Notes: a model not told the origin generated them from the letters alone. A stretch of 64,000 nt of DNA from Komagataeibacter oboediens (GCF_003207815.1 NZ_NKTX01000004.1:101855-165854), one strand, 5' to 3'. Shown: positions 8,875-20,090, counted from the first letter of the stretch. A program made the numbers and translations.

Positions 8875-9480
8875 ATGAGCGAGAACACAGACCCCACCCC
8901 CTTTGCCGATGCCGCAAACGGCGACGGCACACCCAACCCCGCGACGGCCGAGCATTCCGGCCAGGCGCCGGAAGCTCAGGCCGGGCAGGCCGCGGTCGAT
9001 CCGCGCATAGCCGAACTGGAGGCCGAGGTCGCGACCCTGCGTGACAAATGGGTCCGTGCAGAAGCCGAAACCCAGAACGTGCGCAACCGCGCCAAGCGCG
9101 AGGTGGAAGACGCCCGGCAGTACGCCGTGCAGAAATTCGCCAAGGACGTGGTCGAAGCGGCCGAAAACCTCAAGCGCGCGCTGGCCAGCCTGCCCCAGCC
9201 GACCGAAGGCGAGGACAACATCCTGACGCGCATGCGCGAAGGGATCGAAAGCACCGAACGGTCGTTCGTGGGCATTCTGGAACGCAATGGCATCAAGGCG
9301 GAAGACGCAAAGGGCAAGCCCTTTGACGCCAACCTCCATCAGGCCATGGCCGAACAGCATAGCGACGAACACGCGCAGGGCACCGTGATGGAGGCCTGGA
9401 CCCCCGCATGGACGCTGCACGGGCGGCTGCTCAAGCCGGCAATGGTTGTCGTGTCAAAGGGGCCGGCGCAGGCAGGGTGA
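8875..9480 (+). CDS. grpE: Nucleotide exchange factor GrpE
   Basis: This 201-residue co-chaperone releases ADP from DnaK. An Ala/Pro-rich disordered N-terminus is followed by a long coiled coil (IAELEAEVATLRDKWVRA) and a C-terminal beta domain with the family motif FDANLHQAM and ending HGRLLKPAMVVVSKG. The start at 8875 was chosen because MSENTDPTPFAD is a normal GrpE N-terminus and because the heat-shock promoter lies just upstream; a longer reading would run through that promoter. It is followed 185 bp later by dnaK, which has its own sigma32-like promoter. Confidence 0.94.
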   Translation: MSENTDPTPFADAANGDGTPNPATAEHSGQAPEAQAGQAAVDPRIAELEAEVATLRDKWVRAEAETQNVRNRAKREVEDARQYAVQKFAKDVVEAAENLKRALASLPQPTEGEDNILTRMREGIESTERSFVGILERNGIKAEDAKGKPFDANLHQAMAEQHSDEHAQGTVMEAWTPAWTLHGRLLKPAMVVVSKGPAQAG

Positions 9481-9507
9481 AATCGTTTCCGCGCATGTCT
9501 TCAGACC

Positions 9508-9536
9508 CTTGAAAGCTGCGCGGGGGCTGCCTACAT
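9508..9536 (+). promoter_or_regulatory. Sigma32 (RpoH)-like promoter of dnaK
   Basis: CTTGAAA at 9508-9514 and CCTACAT at 9530-9536 are separated by 15 nt, close to both the E. coli sigma32 consensus and the alphaproteobacterial form CTTG-N18-CCTAC. It lies between grpE and dnaK and predicts a dnaK leader of roughly 120 nt. A GC-rich hairpin (CTGCCC with GGGCAG, about 9615-9642) lies in that leader. Confidence 0.65.
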
Positions 9537-9665
9537 CGGATGGTAACACCGGTGCCATGGGCGGATGTGGAACAGACAGTCCGCCCCCTCACCGGACGAT
9601 ATTGAAGAAAGGGTCTGCCCCGATGCTTCGGGTCCGGGCAGGCCGCTGAAAAGGAGAGTATCTGA

Positions 9666-11579
<1,914 letters not shown>

Positions 11580-11613
11580 TCGCCGCAAGGCGTCATACAG
11601 GCTCCGGAATGGA

Positions 11614-11685
11614 GGGCGGGCCTTCGGGCCCGCCCGACCTTTCCACCAGGGTGGCGCCCGTGCTTCTGTGAAGACGGGCGCTTTT
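11614..11685 (+). terminator. Two consecutive hairpins with T-run after dnaK
   Basis: The first hairpin is GGGCGGGCC/GGCCCGCCC (11614-11622 with 11627-11635, TTCG loop). The second pairs GCGCCCGT (11654-11661) with ACGGGCGC (11674-11681), contains an inner CTTC/GAAG stem, and is followed by TTTT. The second is a good intrinsic terminator, so dnaJ may be read partly by read-through and partly from its own promoter. Confidence 0.85.
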
Positions 11686-11769
11686 CATATTCTGCACAAC
11701 AACACTATTCTGGAACGCGAGGATCGTGCCGCAAGGATGCCGGGCGGCCGCGTTTGCTAGAGGACCCAC

Positions 11770-12897
11770 ATGGCCACCAAGATAGATTATTACGCAGTCC
11801 TTGAAGTTTCTCGCGATGCCAATGGTGACGAGATCAAGCGGGCGTATCGCAAGCTGGCCATGAAGTACCATCCCGACCGGAACCCCGGGGATGCGGAAGC
11901 GGAAAACAGGTTCAAGGAAATCAACGAAGCCTACGACGTGCTGAAGGACGACCAGAAGCGCGCGGCCTATGACCGGTTCGGCCATGCGGCGTTCGAGGGC
12001 GGTGGTCCCGGCGCTGGCGGCTTTGATTTCGGTGGTGGAGGTCTGGGCGACATTTTCGAACAGATGTTCGGCGACATGATGGGCGGCAGGCGCGGTGGCC
12101 GCCGTTCGGGTGCCGACCTGCAGGTGCAGGTGACCATCACCTTTGCTGAGGCCTTTGCCGGCGTTAAGAAAAAGATCACCGTTCCCACCCGCGTCACCTG
12201 CGAAAGCTGTGACGGCACCGGGTCGGCGGACAAGGATGCACAGCCCGAAACCTGCCCGTCGTGCCATGGCGCGAGGAAGGTACGTGCGCAGCAGGGCTTC
12301 TTTTTCGTGGAACGTCCCTGCCCCACCTGTCATGGCTCGGGCCGCCTGATCCGCAATCCGTGCAAGGAATGTCACGGTACCGGCACGGTGGAAAAGAACC
12401 GCACCATTGAGGTCACGATCCCCGCCGGGGTGGAAGATGGCACCCGCATCCGTATTTCCGGCGAAGGGGAATCCGGCGGCAAGGGCGTGCCCGCAGGCGA
12501 TCTGTATGTCCATGTATCGGTTGAACAGCATGCGATCTTCCAGCGCGATGGCGCCAACATCTACTGCCGCGTGCCCGTGCGCATGGCGCAGGCCGCCCTC
12601 GGCACCGAAATCGAGGTGCCGGTCGTGGACGGGTCGCGCACCAAGGTCAAGATTCCGGCAGGAACCCAGACGGGCGAACATTTCCGCCTGCGCGGCAAGG
12701 GGTTTTCGGTCCTGCGGTCTTCCGCCCGTGGCGATATGTATATCCAGGTCGTGGTGGAAACGCCGCGCCATCTGACCAAGCGCCAGCGCGAACTGCTGGA
12801 GGAATTTGAAGGCGACGCCGCGGGTCATGCCAAGGGCAGCCCCGAAAGCACCGGTTTCTTCAGCAAGGTGAAGGATTTTTTTGAAGGCAAGCTGTAA
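11770..12897 (+). CDS. dnaJ: Chaperone protein DnaJ (Hsp40)
   Basis: This 375-residue type I Hsp40 stimulates DnaK ATPase. The J domain (residues 1-70) has the HPD motif in [15 protein letters not shown] Gly-rich linker ([18 protein letters not shown]) follows. Four CxxCxGxG zinc-finger repeats are seen as [24 protein letters not shown] and CKECHGTG; the second departs from the canonical final glycine. The C-terminal substrate-binding domains end at about residue 350. It lies 190 bp downstream of dnaK after a terminator. Confidence 0.96.
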   Translation: MATKIDYYAVLEVSRDANGDEIKRAYRKLAMKYHPDRNPGDAEAENRFKEINEAYDVLKDDQKRAAYDRFGHAAFEGGGPGAGGFDFGGGGLGDIFEQMFGDMMGGRRGGRRSGADLQVQVTITFAEAFAGVKKKITVPTRVTCESCDGTGSADKDAQPETCPSCHGARKVRAQQGFFFVERPCPTCHGSGRLIRNPCKECHGTGTVEKNRTIEVTIPAGVEDGTRIRISGEGESGGKGVPAGDLYVHVSVEQHAIFQRDGANIYCRVPVRMAQAALGTEIEVPVVDGSRTKVKIPAGTQTGEHFRLRGKGFSVLRSSARGDMYIQVVVETPRHLTKRQRELLEEFEGDAAGHAKGSPESTGFFSKVKDFFEGKL

Positions 12898-12972
12898 GCC
12901 GCCTCTTTCCTGAACTGACATGCAAGGGCGGCGGTTGAAATGACAGATTATTCAGGTGTAGGGTCGTGGTCA

Positions 12973-13012
12973 CTATTCATGGTGAATCCCCCCCAACTTG
13001 CACCATGAATAG
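12973..13012. promoter_or_regulatory. Perfect 12-bp inverted repeat upstream of dapB
   Basis: CTATTCATGGTG (12973-12984) and CACCATGAATAG (13001-13012) are perfect reverse complements around a C-rich 16-nt spacer. It lies between dnaJ and dapB. The arms are longer than a typical operator and no T-run follows directly, so it could be a bipartite binding site or an RNA hairpin in the dapB leader. Confidence 0.55.
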
Positions 13013-13018
13013 GCCCAG

Positions 13019-13044
13019 GCGGCGCGATCCCCCGGTCGCGCCGC
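13019..13044 (+). terminator. GC-rich hairpin just upstream of dapB
   Basis: GCGGCGCGA (13019-13027) pairs perfectly with TCGCGCCGC (13036-13044) around an 8-nt loop, followed by TATTTCTAT. It starts 6 bp after the adjacent 12-bp inverted repeat and ends 34 bp before the dapB start. It may be a weak terminator of dnaJ or an attenuator for dapB. Confidence 0.45.
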
Positions 13045-13078
13045 TATTTCTATATCTGGACAATGGTGGAGAAGCTCA

Positions 13079-13870
13079 ATGAACGCGCAGTCATTGCGTA
13101 TCGGGATCGCGGGCCTGAACGGGCGCGTGGGTCGCCTGCTGGCTGAAGAAGTGCCCGCCGGTGACGCCATTCTGGCTGGTGGCACGACACGTGATGGGCA
13201 GAAAGTCGCGGGTATCGAATGCCCGGTATATGCCGATATTGCCGAACTGGCGCGTCATTGCGATGTCGTGATTGATTTCACCCATGCCGATACGGTTGTT
13301 CCGCATGCAACGGCACTGACTGAAACCGGTACCGCATGGGTGCTGGGTACGACGGGCCTGTCCCCGGCGCAGCAGCAGGCGGTTGATGCGGCGGCACAGA
13401 AGATCGCGGTGGTGCAGGCTGCCAATTTCTCCCCCGGTGTGACGCTGGTCACCCGGCTGGCGCGGCAGATGGCCGCCGTCCTGCCCGGCAGTGAATATGA
13501 TGCCGAAATTCTGGAGATGCATCACCGGCAGAAGGTCGATGCCCCATCGGGCACGGCGCTGGCCATGGGCCGCGCGGTAGCCGCAGGCCGTGGTGTAAGG
13601 CTGGAAGATCATATCGAAAGTGGTCGCGACGGACATACCGGCCCGCGCGCGGATGGGGCGATCGGCTTCGCCGCCCTGCGTGGTGGGCAGATCGTGGGCG
13701 AGCACTCGGTCATTTTTACATCGGGGCATGAACAGATCAGCCTGACCCACCGGTCTTTTGACCGTCGGGTCTATGCCACCGGCGCGGTCCGGGCGGCGCG
13801 GTGGCTGTCGGGGCGTGCGCCCGGCCTTTATGATATGGAAGACGTACTGGGGCTGGACCGCCCTGCATAA
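13079..13870 (+). CDS. dapB: 4-hydroxy-tetrahydrodipicolinate reductase DapB
   Basis: This 263-residue enzyme reduces 4-hydroxy-tetrahydrodipicolinate with NAD(P)H in the lysine/diaminopimelate pathway. The N-terminal Rossmann motif is [16 protein letters not shown], with DFTHADT and VLGTTGLS typical of the family. The catalytic region is [19 protein letters not shown], containing the conserved His pair and the Lys and SGTA substrate-binding residues. It is 143 bp upstream of metK; both feed aspartate-family metabolism, but nothing else shows that they are one operon. Confidence 0.95.
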   Translation: MNAQSLRIGIAGLNGRVGRLLAEEVPAGDAILAGGTTRDGQKVAGIECPVYADIAELARHCDVVIDFTHADTVVPHATALTETGTAWVLGTTGLSPAQQQAVDAAAQKIAVVQAANFSPGVTLVTRLARQMAAVLPGSEYDAEILEMHHRQKVDAPSGTALAMGRAVAAGRGVRLEDHIESGRDGHTGPRADGAIGFAALRGGQIVGEHSVIFTSGHEQISLTHRSFDRRVYATGAVRAARWLSGRAPGLYDMEDVLGLDRPA

Positions 13871-14013
13871 CCGGGCATGCCGGGGGTGTGGCGTGGGATG
13901 GTGGTATTCAGGGAAATGGCTTGACGCTTGGTCCTGTTTCGGCCAAACGCATGCGATCGTACGCCCGGTTTCGCAGGCGTTATTCTACTCCACACGAGGC
14001 AGACAGGACCATC

Positions 14014-15201
14014 ATGCGTAATAAAGGCGATTTTCTGTTTACATCGGAATCGGTATCCGAAGGGCATCCCGACAAGGTCGCCGACCGGATCAGTGATACC
14101 GTTCTCGATGCATTCCTGACGGCAGACGGTGAATCGCGCGTTGCGTGTGAAACGATGGTCACCACCAACCGCATCATCCTTGCGGGTGAAGTCCGTGGCC
14201 CGGCCTCCGTCACCCCCGACCTGCTGATTCAGGGCGCGCGCGACGCGGTGAAGGACATCGGCTACGATCAGGCCGGTTTCTCATGGCGCAATGCCGAGGT
14301 GGAATACTACCTCCACGCACAGTCCGCCGATATTGCCGTGGGCGTGGACAGCGCCGGTGAAAAGGACGAGGGCGCTGGCGACCAGGGCATCATGTTCGGT
14401 TTCGCCACGCGTGAAACCGAAAGCCTGATGCCTGCGCCGCTGTTCTATGCGCATGATATCCTGCACCGCGTGCGTGACCTGCGTAAGGCTGGCGACCCGC
14501 GTGCCGCAGCCCTGCAGCCGGACGCCAAGAGCCAGGTCACCCTGCGCTATGTCGATGGCAAGCCCGTTGGCGCCACTTCCGTCGTGATTTCCACCCAGCA
14601 CGTTGAAGGGGCCAGCCAGGCCACCATCCGTGAGGAACTGGGCAGCATCGTGCGCGACGTCCTGCCGGAAGGCTGGATGCCGCCGGAAGATGAATTCTAC
14701 GTTAACCCCACCGGCGTGTTCGTCATCGGCGGGCCGGATGGTGACTGCGGCCTGACGGGGCGCAAGATCATCGTGGATACCTATGGCGGTGCGGCACCGC
14801 ATGGCGGTGGCGCGTTCTCGGGCAAGGATCCGACGAAGGTTGATCGTTCGGCGGCCTATGCCTGCCGTTACCTGGCGAAGAATGTTGTGGCGGCTGGTCT
14901 TGCTGATCGCTGCACGCTGCAGATTTCCTACGCCATTGGCGTGTCTCATCCGCTGTCGGTCTATGTTGACCTGGATGGCACGGGCAAGGATGTCGATGAG
15001 GAAAAGCTGGGCCGCGTGCTGCGTGAGGTCATGGACCTGTCTCCGCGCGGTATCCGCAAGCATCTGCGCCTGAACCGTCCGATCTACACCCAGACCTCCG
15101 CTTACGGCCACTTTGGCCGCACGCCGGATGCGGCGAAGGACGATTTCACGTGGGAACAGACCGATCTGGTCGGTGCCCTGCGTGGTGCCTTCAACCGCTA
15201 A
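14014..15201 (+). CDS. metK: S-adenosylmethionine synthetase MetK
   Basis: This 396-residue enzyme makes S-adenosylmethionine from methionine and ATP. Landmarks are [20 protein letters not shown] at the N-terminus, the hexapeptide-type signature [14 protein letters not shown], and the second signature [19 protein letters not shown]. The start at 14014 matches the family N-terminus and is preceded by an AGACAGGA motif; a longer reading adds 42 residues of non-conserved sequence. TTGACG at 13921-13926 could be a -35 element. It is followed by trmB, a SAM-using tRNA methyltransferase. Confidence 0.96.
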   Translation: MRNKGDFLFTSESVSEGHPDKVADRISDTVLDAFLTADGESRVACETMVTTNRIILAGEVRGPASVTPDLLIQGARDAVKDIGYDQAGFSWRNAEVEYYLHAQSADIAVGVDSAGEKDEGAGDQGIMFGFATRETESLMPAPLFYAHDILHRVRDLRKAGDPRAAALQPDAKSQVTLRYVDGKPVGATSVVISTQHVEGASQATIREELGSIVRDVLPEGWMPPEDEFYVNPTGVFVIGGPDGDCGLTGRKIIVDTYGGAAPHGGGAFSGKDPTKVDRSAAYACRYLAKNVVAAGLADRCTLQISYAIGVSHPLSVYVDLDGTGKDVDEEKLGRVLREVMDLSPRGIRKHLRLNRPIYTQTSAYGHFGRTPDAAKDDFTWEQTDLVGALRGAFNR

Positions 15202-15204
15202 AAG

Positions 15205-15254
15205 ACGGTAAAATTTTCTGGACGCCGCCTTTTTTCGGAAAGGCGGCATTCTGG
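15205..15254. repeat. Partial copy of the intergenic palindromic repeat, metK terminator
   Basis: GCCGCCTTT (15224-15232) and AAAGGCGGC (15239-15247) form the second hairpin of the dispersed repeat. Flanking ACGGTAAAATTTTCTGG resembles the outer arm, but the GAAGC hairpin is missing. It lies directly after metK and probably acts as its terminator. Confidence 0.6.
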
Positions 15255-15433
15255 CGGGTTCATTCTTCCGCCTGCTTTGGCCTATATACGGGCCGGAGCC
15301 CATCGGGGGCTTGCCATGACTGCTTGCAAAAGCCGGTCATGGCAGCCCCCGCTGTGTTTTTCCCCCGCCCCAATGGGGTAATCATGCCGTGCGGCGTGCA
15401 CCACGCGGCAGCAGGAGCAGGATTTTCGGACAT

Positions 15434-16138
15434 ATGACGGCCTCTGTGGATGTAAAGGCATCTCCTGACCGGCTTTACGGGCGTCAGCGCGGCCATCCGC
15501 TGCGTCCCCGCCAGCAGCGGCTTCTGGACCAGACATTGCTCCGGATGCGGTTCCCGGAATCCGCCATTGCGGACCCGGCGGCCGGTTTCGGCCACAGGCC
15601 GGCGCAGATATGGCTGGAAGTCGGTTTTGGCGGTGGCGAACATTCCCTGGCCCAGCATGCCGCCCATCCGGATGTCGGCTATATCGCGTGCGAAGTCTTT
15701 GAAAACGGGCTGTGTTCCCTGCTGTCCCGCGTCGTGCCGGATGATGAGGAGGCAACCGCCCCGGTCCCTGATATGCTGCGGATATGGGATGAAGATGCCC
15801 GCATCCTGCTGCGCGGCCTGCCCGATGCGTCCATTGACCGCCTGTTTCTCATGTTTCCTGATCCGTGGCCCAAGTCACGCCATGCGAAGCGGCGTTTTGT
15901 CCACCCCGAAACGGTGAAGCAGGCTGCCCGTATCCTGCGTCCGGGTGCGGTCTGGCGCGTAGCCAGCGATGACCCGACCTATCAGGCATGGGTTGAGGAA
16001 GTCATGGGTGCGCAGGAACTGTTTGAAACGGCGCCGCCCGCAACACTCCGTCCCGAAGGCTGGCCCCCCACCCGTTACGAAGCCAAGGCGCTGAAAGCAG
16101 GCCGTCAGCCATTGTACTGGACCTTTATCCGGCGCTGA
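15434..16138 (+). CDS. trmB: tRNA (guanine-N7-)-methyltransferase TrmB
   Basis: This 234-residue SAM-dependent enzyme methylates G46 in the tRNA variable loop. Family motifs are WLEVGFGGGEH (SAM-binding motif I), the CEVFENGL acidic motif II region, and the highly characteristic LFLMFPDPWPKSRHAKRRF with the catalytic Asp. The start at 15434 gives MTASVDVKASPDRLYGRQRG, followed by the family-typical RPRQQRLLD; an earlier in-frame start would add 15 unsupported residues. It is co-oriented with metK, which supplies its cofactor. Confidence 0.95.
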   Translation: MTASVDVKASPDRLYGRQRGHPLRPRQQRLLDQTLLRMRFPESAIADPAAGFGHRPAQIWLEVGFGGGEHSLAQHAAHPDVGYIACEVFENGLCSLLSRVVPDDEEATAPVPDMLRIWDEDARILLRGLPDASIDRLFLMFPDPWPKSRHAKRRFVHPETVKQAARILRPGAVWRVASDDPTYQAWVEEVMGAQELFETAPPATLRPEGWPPTRYEAKALKAGRQPLYWTFIRR

Positions 16139-16149
16139 GAGACGGTTGG

Positions 16150-16222
16150 AAAAGTTTTTGGTGAAGCTTTTTTCAAAAAGCTTCAGGAATGCCGCCTTTT
16201 AACAAGGCAGCAGCCAGAAATT
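16150..16222. repeat. Intergenic palindromic repeat, copy at trmB/SDR convergent junction
   Basis: AAGTTTTTGGT leads into the perfect stem GAAGCTTTTTTC/AAAAAGCTTC (16163-16184), followed by a degraded second hairpin GCCGCCTTTT/AAGGCAGC and AGAAATTTTT. It separates trmB (+) from the short-chain dehydrogenase (-) and can terminate transcription from both sides. Confidence 0.75.
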
Positions 16223-16237
16223 TTTATTCTTTCTCAT

Positions 16238-17179
16238 TTATGACAGCGATGTGCCGGTCAGCCGCTCCGCCACCTGCCACAGCCGTCGTGCAATGGTCAG
16301 GTCGCGGGCGGCGGGCGGAACGAAGGCGTCGGTAACATGTCCTCGACGTTCACCCTGGCCGCTCGGTCCGTAATAGCCACCATCACGAGCTTCCGGCGCC
16401 ATGGCTGCGAATTCGATGGGCAGCGCGCCGTGGGCTGCGGACTGTCCCATAAGGCGGAACGCCCAGACCGCGCCGATGCGGGTAAGCCGTTCCTGCAACC
16501 CCTGTTCCGTATCCAGCCTGCTGGTGGCGATATCGGTCCTGGCCCAGCCGGGATGGGCGGCAATGGAATGCAGGGGCCAGCCGTGCGTGCGCGCCTGACG
16601 GTCCAGTTCGAGCGCCAGGATCAGGTCGGCCAGCTTGCTTTGCCGGTAGGCGCGGAAGGGGGCATAACGGCGGCGGGCCTGCAGGTCGTCAAACACGATC
16701 TGCCCGGTCAGGGCGGCAAGGCTTGCCACCGTCACCACCCGGCCACCGTGCGGGACCGCGCATAACAGGGGTCGCAGGCGGGCCGTCAGTGCAAAGGGAC
16801 CAAGGAAATTGGTGCCAAACTGCATTTCGAAACCATCGCGTGTTTCCATGCGGTGCGGTGTGCCCATGACGCCCGCGTTGTTGACCAGAACGTCCAGCCT
16901 GTCGGTTTCCTCCGCCAGTGCATGGGCAAAGGTCGCGATTGATTCAAGGCTCGAGACATCAAGCAGCCGGAACGTGGCATCCGCCCCGGGCGCGTCAAGC
17001 TGCAGGCGCGTCAGTGCGGCCAGTCCCTTGTCGGGATTGCGCCCCGTCAGGATGACCCGGGCCCCGCGTGACGCCAGGCCAAGGGCCGTCTGGTAGCCAA
17101 GGCCGCCAGTGGCCCCGGTGACAAGGGCAAGGCGTCCGTCCATGCGTGGGGCCTGCCGAATGGTCCAGTGTCTGGTCAT
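16238..17179 (-). CDS. Short-chain dehydrogenase/reductase (retinol-dehydrogenase-like)
   Basis: This 313-residue classical SDR is an NAD(P)H-dependent oxidoreductase of unknown substrate. The cofactor motif TGATGGLGYQTA is near residue 20, the structural NNAGVM motif near 95, and the catalytic Tyr and Lys in YRQSK near 190. The sequence AAHPGWARTDIA is typical of the WWOX/retinol dehydrogenase-like branch. The start at 17179 overlaps the dedA-like stop in an ATGA; a longer reading simply reads through dedA in another frame. The two genes form a minus-strand pair. Confidence 0.88.
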   Translation of the reverse strand: MTRHWTIRQAPRMDGRLALVTGATGGLGYQTALGLASRGARVILTGRNPDKGLAALTRLQLDAPGADATFRLLDVSSLESIATFAHALAEETDRLDVLVNNAGVMGTPHRMETRDGFEMQFGTNFLGPFALTARLRPLLCAVPHGGRVVTVASLAALTGQIVFDDLQARRRYAPFRAYRQSKLADLILALELDRQARTHGWPLHSIAAHPGWARTDIATSRLDTEQGLQERLTRIGAVWAFRLMGQSAAHGALPIEFAAMAPEARDGGYYGPSGQGERRGHVTDAFVPPAARDLTIARRLWQVAERLTGTSLS

Positions 17180-17844
17180 GTGTCCGCCTGTTCCTTGGGT
17201 TGATGCATTTCCTTCAGGGCTGCGGCTTCCACCTGCGCCGTCAGGCGCGCTTCGTGCCGGCGCAGGAAGATGATGGCGCATACCATCACAATTCCGCCCA
17301 CTATTGCGACGGTTATGCCCACCGGGCCGGAAATGCGTGTGATCCTGTGGCCCAGATAATAGGCGGCATAGGCATATCCACCGGCCCATATCGTGCCGCC
17401 CAGCGCATTGTACACCAGAAATCTGGACCACGGCATATGGTTGGCCCCCGCCAGCAGGGCCACGAATACACGCAGGATGGCAAGGAACCGTCCCGCGCAG
17501 ACGATGATCCCCCCATACCGCGCGAACAGATAGCGGCCGGTCTGGAGGCGCCGCAGCGTCAGCCCCACCTTGGGCCCATGGCGTTCCAGCAGCGGGTAGC
17601 CAAGCCAGCGTCCGATCAGGTAGCCAAGGTTGTCCCCTGTAATCGCGCCCACGATCGCGGCCGTCGCCACCCATGCAATATCCAGCCGGTGGGTGGTGGC
17701 GCAGTAGATCGCGGCCGAAATGACCAGGGTTTCCGCCGGCAGGGGGATTCCCATGCTTTCCAGCATGACAATGACGCCAATCACGCCATAGCCGTAATGC
17801 TGGAAAAGATGTTCAAGATGCTGAAGCAGCGGACTACCTGTCAC
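17176..17844 (-). CDS. DedA/SNARE-associated family membrane protein
   Basis: This is a polytopic inner-membrane protein of the DedA (VTT domain) family, members of which act in lipid (undecaprenyl or phospholipid) flipping and membrane homeostasis. Landmarks are ESMGIPLPAETLVISAA, the GDNLGYLIGR motif, and GRFLAILRVFVALLAGANHM with the conserved Arg. The start is uncertain: GTG 17844 gives about 222 residues and avoids overlap with the divergent peptidase, but has no clear ribosome-binding site. In-frame starts at 17922, 17943 and 17976 would add another hydrophobic segment. The 17943 start overlaps the peptidase ATG. The gene overlaps the downstream SDR by 4 nt. Confidence 0.82.
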   Translation of the reverse strand: MTGSPLLQHLEHLFQHYGYGVIGVIVMLESMGIPLPAETLVISAAIYCATTHRLDIAWVATAAIVGAITGDNLGYLIGRWLGYPLLERHGPKVGLTLRRLQTGRYLFARYGGIIVCAGRFLAILRVFVALLAGANHMPWSRFLVYNALGGTIWAGGYAYAAYYLGHRITRISGPVGITVAIVGGIVMVCAIIFLRRHEARLTAQVEAAALKEMHQPKEQADT

Positions 17845-17941
17845 AAATAAAAAGAGTATGTAGGGTATGGACGACAGAGCGTAAAACGCGGTGTGTGCAA
17901 TTCCGATACCATTGTCACGCACAAATGGCAGGAGCAAGAAC

Positions 17942-19939
17942 ATGACCCAGTCCAGCACCAGCGCCACGACAGGCACCGGGGTGCGCCCCTATGGCACATG
18001 GCCCTCACCCGTCAGCGCGGCACTTGTGGCGGGAAAGACGGTTTCCCTGTCGGATGTGCGGGTGGATGGGCGTGACATCTACTGGATCGAGGGGCGCCCG
18101 GCCGAAGGGGGACGGCGCGTGCTGGTCCGTGCCCGTGCGGGACAGGTGGAAGACGTGACCCCTGCCCCGTTTGATGTCGGCACCCGGGTACATGAATATG
18201 GCGGCGGTGCGTATGCGGTGTGTCAGGGTATCATTGCGTTCAGCAACCGTCGCGACGGCAGCCTGTGGCTGGTGGAAGGCGGGACGCCGCGCTGCCTCTC
18301 GACCGGGGCTGGGCTGTGGTATGCCGACCTGACACTCAGCCCCGACGGCCGCTTCCTGTTCTGCGTGCGGGAAGACCACCGCGCGGAAGACGAGGAACCT
18401 GCCGCCGCCATCGTGGTGCTGGACTGTACGGCGACGGTGGATCCTGCGTTCAATGGGGGGACACCGCTGGTCATGGGGCCGGATTTCCTGTCTTCCCCCC
18501 GCCCCTCGCCCGATGGGCGGTATATGGCATGGATCGAATGGGACCATCCCGCCATGCCGTGGGATGCGACGCGCCTGCGTGTCGCCACCCTGCTGCAGGA
18601 AGGCGATGATCCGCCGCGCCTTGCCGCCCCGTGGAGTGCCGCGGGCGATGACGCGCAGATGGAATCGGTCATTGAACCCTGCTGGGACGCGGCGGGGCGG
18701 TTGCTGGCGCTGTCTGATCGCAGCGGATGGTGGAATCTTTACCGGTTCGATACGACGTCCTCCCCCCCCGTGGCGCTGGCCCCCATGGAAGCCGAAATCG
18801 GCCAGCCCCACTGGGTGTTCGGCCTGCGCAGTTACGTGCCGCTGGCGGATGGCAGCATCCTTGCCATGGTCATCAACGATGGCGATACCCGGATGGTTTC
18901 CATCCGTGACGGCGTGGTGACGCCGCTGGACCTTGGCCACCCGTCCGGCTGCCCCGTCCCGGTGGAAGGGGACGGGTTCGCGTGGCTGGATGCGCCGCCT
19001 GATAACGCGGCGGCGGTCGTGCGCGGCCAGCCGGGCCATGCGCCACAGGTGCTGCGGCGGGCAACGGAGCTGCCGCTGGCGGCAGCCGACATCGCCCGCC
19101 CTGCCCCGATCCATTTTCCCCTGCCCGGTGGTGAGGGCACGGGACATGCCTTTTTCTATGCGCCCGCCAATACCCGGTATCGCGGGCCGGACGGCGAAAA
19201 GCCGCCGCTGGTTGTTGTCGCCCATGGGGGCCCGACCGGACGCGCCAATCCCGCCTTTTCATTCAAGGTGCAGTGGTGGACCAGCCGGGGGTTCGCCGTG
19301 GTTGACGTCAATTATGGTGGTTCGACCGGTTTTGGCCGCGCCTACCGGCAACGGCTGGAACGGCAGTGGGGCGTGGTGGACGTGGATGACTGCATTGCCG
19401 CCTGCCAGTACCTTGCCACGACCGGGCAGGTTGACCCGGCCCGTATCGTCATACGTGGCAGCAGCGCGGGCGGTCTGACCGTGCTGCTGGCACTGGCGCG
19501 CTCCAGCCTGTTCGCGGCGGGTACCAGTCTGTATGGCGTGACCGACCTGCGGGCTCTGGCGCAGGATACCCACAAGTTTGAATCACGTTATCTGGATACG
19601 CTGGTTGGTCCCTACCCTGCGGATGAGGCAACCTATCTGGCCCGTTCGCCCATAACACAGGTGGCGGACATCCGGGTGCCGGTCCTGTTCCTGCAGGGGC
19701 TGGATGACCGGGTGGTGCCCCCCGCGCAGGCACGGTCCATGGTCGCCGCCCTGCGCGGACGTGGGGTGCCGTGTGCATTGTACGAGTTTGAGGGCGAAGG
19801 CCATGGTTTCCGGCAGGAAGCCACCATCCGGCAGGCATGGGAACTGGAACTGGCATTTTACCAGCAGGTGCTCAGGCTGCCCGTCTCCCCTGCCCTGCGC
19901 GTGGCCCTGATTGCTGACCCCCAGCCCTCCCACGCATAA
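17942..19939 (+). CDS. S9 family prolyl oligopeptidase-type serine peptidase
   Basis: This 665-residue protein has an N-terminal beta-propeller region with repeated SPDGR-type turns (LTLSPDGRFLF, RPSPDGRYMAWIEWD) and a C-terminal alpha/beta-hydrolase domain. The nucleophile is Ser in RGSSAGGLTVLL near residue 505, the acid is Asp in QGLDDRVVPP near 588, and the His is in GEGHGF near 620. This layout matches dipeptidyl/acylaminoacyl peptidases of family S9C. No signal peptide is seen, so a cytoplasmic role in peptide turnover is likely. The start at 17942 has an AGGAG motif 7 nt upstream. Confidence 0.92.
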   Translation: MTQSSTSATTGTGVRPYGTWPSPVSAALVAGKTVSLSDVRVDGRDIYWIEGRPAEGGRRVLVRARAGQVEDVTPAPFDVGTRVHEYGGGAYAVCQGIIAFSNRRDGSLWLVEGGTPRCLSTGAGLWYADLTLSPDGRFLFCVREDHRAEDEEPAAAIVVLDCTATVDPAFNGGTPLVMGPDFLSSPRPSPDGRYMAWIEWDHPAMPWDATRLRVATLLQEGDDPPRLAAPWSAAGDDAQMESVIEPCWDAAGRLLALSDRSGWWNLYRFDTTSSPPVALAPMEAEIGQPHWVFGLRSYVPLADGSILAMVINDGDTRMVSIRDGVVTPLDLGHPSGCPVPVEGDGFAWLDAPPDNAAAVVRGQPGHAPQVLRRATELPLAAADIARPAPIHFPLPGGEGTGHAFFYAPANTRYRGPDGEKPPLVVVAHGGPTGRANPAFSFKVQWWTSRGFAVVDVNYGGSTGFGRAYRQRLERQWGVVDVDDCIAACQYLATTGQVDPARIVIRGSSAGGLTVLLALARSSLFAAGTSLYGVTDLRALAQDTHKFESRYLDTLVGPYPADEATYLARSPITQVADIRVPVLFLQGLDDRVVPPAQARSMVAALRGRGVPCALYEFEGEGHGFRQEATIRQAWELELAFYQQVLRLPVSPALRVALIADPQPSHA

Positions 19940-19959
19940 GAAGCTGTCTGATCCGGACG

Positions 19960-20038
19960 AAAGGTTTTTGGTGAATCCTTTTCAAAAAGATTCAGATAAC
20001 GCCGCCTTTATGGAAAAAGGCGGCACCCGGAAACTTTC
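19960..20038. repeat. Intergenic palindromic repeat, copy at peptidase/MFS convergent junction
   Basis: GAAAGGTTTTTGGT opens the element. The first hairpin is GAATC/GATTC around CCTTTTCAAAAA, where both arms differ from the GAAGC/GCTTC of other copies yet still pair. The second hairpin is GCCGCCTTT/AAAGGCGGC. It closes with CCCGGAAACTTTC, which pairs with the opening arm. Confidence 0.85.
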
Positions 20039-20058
20039 ATGACTTCACCTGACGCAAA

Positions 20059-20090
20059 ACGGGCGCCCCTGACCGGGACGCCCGTTTTTT
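20059..20090. terminator. Intrinsic terminator after S9 peptidase
   Basis: ACGGGCG (20059-20065) pairs with CGCCCGT (20079-20085) around a 13-nt loop, followed by TTTTT. The A-run on the other side (CAAAAC) makes it partly bidirectional. It lies between convergent genes. Confidence 0.85.

Noticed and set aside
16238..17674. A 478-codon version of the short-chain dehydrogenase
   Set aside because: The extra 165 N-terminal codons read through the dedA-like gene in another frame. The ATGA overlap start at 17179 gives a normal SDR.
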